From: Tannerella sp.
Lineage (GTDB): Bacteria > Bacteroidota > Bacteroidia > Bacteroidales > Tannerellaceae
NCBI GenBank assembly: GCA_031261145.1
Contig: JAISJX010000285.1
Coordinates: forward strand, 1 to 10,153
Direction of reading: 5' to 3'
DNA length: 10,153 bases
Shown piece after piece: positions 7,212 through 10,153 of this stretch. Position 1 is the stretch's first letter. Every line of letters begins with the position of its first letter. The notes under the pieces are model-generated. The model ran no database searches and had not been told where the DNA came from. It worked only from the letters and a program-made list of their open reading frames with translations. Made by a program: the position numbers and the translations under genes.

Positions 7212-8906
7212 TTATTTTGAAGAACGTTTTTTTTCTGCCAAATCCGTTTTTTCGGGTGCACTTAATGTTTTACGGTACAGTTCAATGTCCGACAATACGC
7301 TCAATGCTTTTTCCAGTGTTTCATCACCTTTCAGGCTTTCGATAACTTCCCCTTTCTGATAATAATAACGTTTGATGATTTCCGAGGAAATGAGTTTCTT
7401 TATCTGGTCTTTATAACGCACGAGGTCTTTGTCCAAGTCGGGAACCAGTTTGGTCTCTAATGCGGTAAAGATAGTGGTATCGCCTTCGAGATAACCTTCA
7501 AAATCAGCCACTTCTTTCAGACTTTTCAATATCCTCTCACTCTGCCGGTCGTACGTAAAGTTTTTTCCCTTTATGAAGGCTTTGAATTTCTCATAATCTT
7601 CATCGGAATAGACAAATTCTTCCACCGGAGGAATCGTTTTATGCGCCTGCGCCCAATTGGTTATGTAGTCAAATAAGTTATTATCGCCGACTAAATAATA
7701 CATCATGCTCGGCGTATTCGGTTCTTCCACCTCAAAATCGGGACGAACGCCGCCGCCATCCCGTACCGGACGGCCTTTGGTCGTATAAAAGACAGAGGTC
7801 AGGCTATCGGGAATAGCCGTTACGCTCCCGTCCGTATATCGGTGTGAGTAATCCATTTGCTGGATACATCGTCCGCTCGGGAGAAAGTATTTGCTCATGG
7901 TGATTTTCAGTTTCCCTTCATAAGGCAAGTCGCGGGAAGCCTGCACCAATCCTTTGCCATACGAACGTTCGCCGACCAATATGGCGCGATCCATATCCTG
8001 CAGGGAACCGCATAAAATCTCGGACGAAGAAGCCGACTGGCCGTTAATCAGTATCGCAATCGGCATGACCGTATCAACAGGTTCAAGAGGCGTCCGGTAA
8101 ACGCGATCCCGCTGTTTGACTTTCCCGCGGGTGGAAATCACTTCCTGCCCTTTCGGAACAAAGAAATTGACTATCTGTACGGCAGCGTCCAACAGACCGC
8201 CGGGATTATTCCGTACGTCCAATATCAGCGATGTGATTTGATAATTCTGCTTTAAGTCTTCAAATGCAGCTTTCACTTCGGCGGCGCTTTTTTCCTTGAA
8301 ACCACTCAGATAGATATATCCCGTATGGTCTCCACGCACACCGTAATACACCACCTGATTAGTCGTTATTTGTTTACGGACAATCTCCACTTTGCGGGAT
8401 TTCTTTTCACCCGGTCGCTGGATTTTCAACGTTACCTTTGAATTAGGGACGCCTTTCAGCAATTCGCTCACCCGGCTGTCGTTCTCTCTCGTTACGTCAA
8501 TTGAATCAATCGCCAATATCTTATCGCCTGCTTTTAATCCTGCCAATTGCGCCGGCATTCCCTCGTAGGGTTCCGCAATCACCACGCCGCCATCCTTCTG
8601 ACGGATAATCGCCCCTATACCACCGTATTCGCCCGTCGTGATAAGGGTTAGTTTTTCCATCTCCTGCTCCGGAATATACTCCGTATAAGGGTCTAATCCG
8701 CGTAACATCGCATCAATTCCCCGGCGAACGCTCTTCTCAACCTCCAGCGAATCAACATAGAACATTTCCACTTCCTTCAGCAACGAATTGAAAATATCTA
8801 ATTGCTTACTGACTTCAAAACGGTTATCCTCCTGGGCTTGTACAGGTTTCCACCCCATACCCGACAGAACGATGCAGAGAATACCAATGACTTTTATTCG
8901 TGACAT
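7212..8906 (-). CDS. C-terminal processing protease, S41 family with PDZ domain
   Basis: Predicted exported serine protease of the CtpA/Prc (S41A) type, which trims or degrades envelope proteins from their C-termini. Length is 564 aa. A signal peptide covers residues 1-24 (KPVQA, then QEDN). A helical N-terminal part includes GLDPYTEYIP (70-79); the PDZ domain spans about 85-175 with YGGIGAII and AGLKAGDKILAID. In the catalytic domain, LDVRNNPGGLL (229-239) leads to S293 in GQSASSSE, K318 in SYGKG and Q322. The 25-residue Ser-Lys spacing and the Gln four residues after Lys match the known Ser-Lys dyad of CtpA proteases, so it should be active. The ~170-residue C-terminal extension is charged and partly helical, common in Bacteroidetes homologues. 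A -7 box and palindrome precede the gene, 47 nt after the kinase gene. Its specific substrates are unknown. Confidence 0.95.
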   Translation of the reverse strand: MSRIKVIGILCIVLSGMGWKPVQAQEDNRFEVSKQLDIFNSLLKEVEMFYVDSLEVEKSVRRGIDAMLRGLDPYTEYIPEQEMEKLTLITTGEYGGIGAIIRQKDGGVVIAEPYEGMPAQLAGLKAGDKILAIDSIDVTRENDSRVSELLKGVPNSKVTLKIQRPGEKKSRKVEIVRKQITTNQVVYYGVRGDHTGYIYLSGFKEKSAAEVKAAFEDLKQNYQITSLILDVRNNPGGLLDAAVQIVNFFVPKGQEVISTRGKVKQRDRVYRTPLEPVDTVMPIAILINGQSASSSEILCGSLQDMDRAILVGERSYGKGLVQASRDLPYEGKLKITMSKYFLPSGRCIQQMDYSHRYTDGSVTAIPDSLTSVFYTTKGRPVRDGGGVRPDFEVEEPNTPSMMYYLVGDNNLFDYITNWAQAHKTIPPVEEFVYSDEDYEKFKAFIKGKNFTYDRQSERILKSLKEVADFEGYLEGDTTIFTALETKLVPDLDKDLVRYKDQIKKLISSEIIKRYYYQKGEVIESLKGDETLEKALSVLSDIELYRKTLSAPEKTDLAEKKRSSK

Positions 8907-8929
8907 ACCTTTTATCTGTATTTAAACTG

Positions 8930-8937
8930 CAAAAGTA
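8930..8937 (-). promoter_or_regulatory. Bacteroidetes -7 promoter box of the S41 protease gene
   Basis: On the minus strand TACTTTTG (8937 to 8930) matches the TAnnTTTG consensus fully. Transcription should begin about 6 nt further on, leaving a leader of about 18 nt before the ATG at 8906. No convincing TTG box sits 19-21 nt upstream (that stretch is the end of the kinase gene), so strength is uncertain. Confidence 0.55.
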
Positions 8938-8946
8938 GCTACTTTT
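8931..8946. repeat. Perfect 16-bp palindrome over the protease promoter
   Basis: AAAAGTAGCTACTTTT is an exact self-complement. It lies in the 47-nt gap between the kinase and protease genes and overlaps the -7 box of the protease. It may be an operator half-site pair, a small hairpin ending the kinase transcript, or chance. A near -7 box (TACTTTTA, 8940-8947) also arises on the plus strand from the symmetry, but it points into the kinase antisense. Confidence 0.6.
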
Positions 8947-8953
8947 AGGACGA

Positions 8954-9934
8954 TTATACTAAGATGTCCTTGATTTTTAACTTTATTTGTTTCCAGCGCT
9001 CTCCGGAAATTTGCGGCCCGACTGTCTCAATAACATTGCCTGCCAGCAGCGAACCAATCTGCGCGGCCTGCTGCAATGAGGCTTCTACCGACAACCCGTA
9101 CAAAAATCCCGCTGCGAAATTATCGCCTGCTCCGGTCGTATCTACCGGATTCGCTCCCGCCAACGCCGGGATTCGCAGCATATCGCCCCGGCTACCAACC
9201 AACGCTCCCTTTTTGCCGATCGTAACCACCGAAATGTCCACCTGTTCCGAAATCTTTTTCACGGCTTCTCCCGCGTTCAGTCCGGTATATGCCTCTGCCT
9301 CATCCTCATTTGAAAAAAGAATGCTTACATATTGAGGAATCACGTCCTGTAACATCTCTTTGAAGCCATTGACTATATTAAAATTGGATAAATCCAACGC
9401 TACTTTCAATCCCAGTTTTTTCACCCTTTGCAGGATGGGCAGGAACAGGGCTTCGTTGGATATCAGATAGCCTTCTATATAAATGTAATCGTACCGGCCG
9501 AGCGTCTCATCGGTGATTTCGTCAGCCGTCAATGCCGCCGCAGGCCCCAGGAACGTGGCCATTGTCCGTTCTCCGTCCGGTGAAATAAGCACGGTGGAGC
9601 ATCCTGAGATACCTTCCGTATGCACAAAATAAGGCGTCACGCCGGCTTTCCGTACCGCTTGTTCATAAAAAGCGCCCGTTGCATCCGAACCAATCTTGCC
9701 GATATACCCGACCCCTGCGCCCAGATGCGCCATCGCGCGAATCGTGTTACATACCGATCCGCCCGGCGCTTCGCTACGTTCCAAACCTGCCTGCGCCTGC
9801 TGAAGGGCAAGCATTTGACTCTCCGCCACCAAATCCATGGCGCCCTTTTTCATCCCGATCTCCGTCAGGGTATGGTCGTTCTTCAAACGGAGAAGAACAT
9901 CCAATAAAGCATTTCCAATTCCAATAAGTTGCAT
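8954..9934 (-). CDS. PfkB/ribokinase-family carbohydrate or nucleoside kinase
   Basis: Predicted cytoplasmic ATP-dependent kinase of the PfkB family (PF00294), of the adenosine kinase/sugar kinase type; 326 aa is normal. The N-terminal IGIGNALLDV (4-13) and A-P-G-G-S (56-60) form the substrate side, and GKIGSDATG (79-87) follows. The C-terminal signature DTTGAGDNFAAGF (265-277) holds the anion hole and the catalytic base D271. I start it at ATG 9934; an in-frame TTG at 9955 would add seven residues but lies inside the promoter -7 box TATCTTTG and would probably not be in the mRNA. Substrate (adenosine, ribose, 2-keto-3-deoxysugar, fructose or other) cannot be read from the motifs. It is followed by the S41 protease gene after 47 nt, with partial co-transcription possible, and is divergent from tRNA-Asn. 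Confidence 0.93.
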   Translation of the reverse strand: MQLIGIGNALLDVLLRLKNDHTLTEIGMKKGAMDLVAESQMLALQQAQAGLERSEAPGGSVCNTIRAMAHLGAGVGYIGKIGSDATGAFYEQAVRKAGVTPYFVHTEGISGCSTVLISPDGERTMATFLGPAAALTADEITDETLGRYDYIYIEGYLISNEALFLPILQRVKKLGLKVALDLSNFNIVNGFKEMLQDVIPQYVSILFSNEDEAEAYTGLNAGEAVKKISEQVDISVVTIGKKGALVGSRGDMLRIPALAGANPVDTTGAGDNFAAGFLYGLSVEASLQQAAQIGSLLAGNVIETVGPQISGERWKQIKLKIKDILV

Positions 9935-9951
9935 TTTTTCTAAATTTTCCC

Positions 9952-9959
9952 ACAAAGAT
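9952..9959 (-). promoter_or_regulatory. -7 promoter box of the PfkB kinase gene
   Basis: TATCTTTG on the minus strand (9959 to 9952) matches the commonest form of the Bacteroidetes -7 box. Transcription should begin near 9946, about 12 nt before the ATG at 9934. No TTG is found at the expected -33 distance, where the tRNA promoter's -7 box lies instead. Confidence 0.65.
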
Positions 9960-9960
9960 A

Positions 9961-9991
9961 TTGCATATTTGGAATATTATCCCTATTTTTG
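9961..9991 (+). promoter_or_regulatory. Promoter of the tRNA-Asn gene
   Basis: TTG at 9961-9963 is separated by exactly 20 nt from TATTTTTG at 9984-9991, matching the Bacteroidetes housekeeping consensus (TTG-N19-21-TAnnTTTG). Transcription would begin near 9997 and give a ~30-nt leader before the tRNA at 10027, to be removed by RNase P. The promoter overlaps the divergent kinase promoter. Confidence 0.75.
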
Positions 9992-10026
9992 CACCACGTT
10001 TTTAGCGAAAGAGCGTAAATTTATCT

Positions 10027-10100
10027 TCTTCCTTAGCTCAGTTGGTTAGAGCATCTGACTGTTAATCAGAGGGTCCTTGGTTCAAGTCCAAGAGGAAGAG
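10027..10100 (+). tRNA. tRNA-Asn (anticodon GTT)
   Basis: A complete 74-nt cloverleaf. The acceptor stem 10027-10033 pairs perfectly with 10093-10099, followed by discriminator G at 10100, as expected for Asn. The D arm is GCTC/GAGC (10036-10039, 10049-10052); the anticodon stem is TCTGA/TCAGA (10054-10058, 10066-10070) with loop CTGTTAA and anticodon GTT at 10061-10063; the variable loop is GGGTC; the T arm is CTTGG/CCAAG around TTCAAGT. The 3' CCA is not encoded (CGG follows), so it is added after transcription, as is usual in Bacteroidales. The remaining 53 nt of the window hold no recognisable gene and no clear terminator. Confidence 0.97.
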
Positions 10101-10153
10101 CGGAGATAAACATCTGAAAAACAATGGAATAAGTCACTTGATAAGTTAAATTT

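Noticed and set aside
10101..10153. Terminator or integration-site repeat after tRNA-Asn
   Set aside because: Only a 4-bp stem (AGAT/ATCT) is visible and no copy of the tRNA 3' end occurs in the window, so neither a terminator nor an attachment site can be supported.

Overview
The window looks like a chromosomal segment of a Bacteroidales bacterium (Bacteroides/Parabacteroides/Dysgonomonas-like). The reasons are promoter boxes matching the Bacteroidetes consensus TTG-N19-21-TAnnTTTG (for example TTG at 9961-9963 followed after 20 nt by TATTTTTG at 9984-9991, ahead of a tRNA), weak or absent Shine-Dalgarno sequences, and a set of exported glycoside hydrolases typical of polysaccharide utilization loci (PULs). 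Genus assignment is not possible from the sequence alone.

Plus strand, 1-5561: the 3' part of a calcineurin-like metallophosphoesterase whose start lies before the window; a 289-nt gap holding a 46-codon open frame that may be a gene remnant; then a two-gene unit 40 nt apart, made of a GH43 arabinanase-like enzyme and a GH106 alpha-L-rhamnosidase of about 1107 aa. Both hydrolases carry an N-terminal export signal. No SusC/SusD pair, sulfatase or regulator is present, so this is probably the edge of a larger PUL. Rhamnose- and arabinose-containing pectin or arabinogalactan is the natural substrate guess, by inference only.

Centre, 5562-5804: a 243-nt gap between converging genes, filled by a nested palindromic element built from seven copies of CGCAGAT/ATCTGCG. 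Its inner stem with flanking A/T runs should act as a bidirectional terminator for the GH106 and GH29 genes. The whole element resembles a dispersed intergenic repeat, and it is the most distinctive non-coding object here.

Minus strand, 9934-5805: read in transcription order, a PfkB/ribokinase-family sugar or nucleoside kinase, an exported C-terminal processing protease (S41/CtpA family with PDZ domain) and, only 12 nt further on, an exported GH29 alpha-L-fucosidase. The kinase and protease each have a -7 promoter box. The fucosidase appears to depend on read-through from the protease gene.

Right end: a complete tRNA-Asn(GTT) on the plus strand, divergent from the kinase, with the two promoters physically overlapping. 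All the protein families seen are known. I did not find a convincing undescribed multi-gene system; the items worth a second look are the palindromic element, the overlapping divergent promoters, the 16-bp palindrome at the protease promoter, and the possible mobilization-protein remnant.
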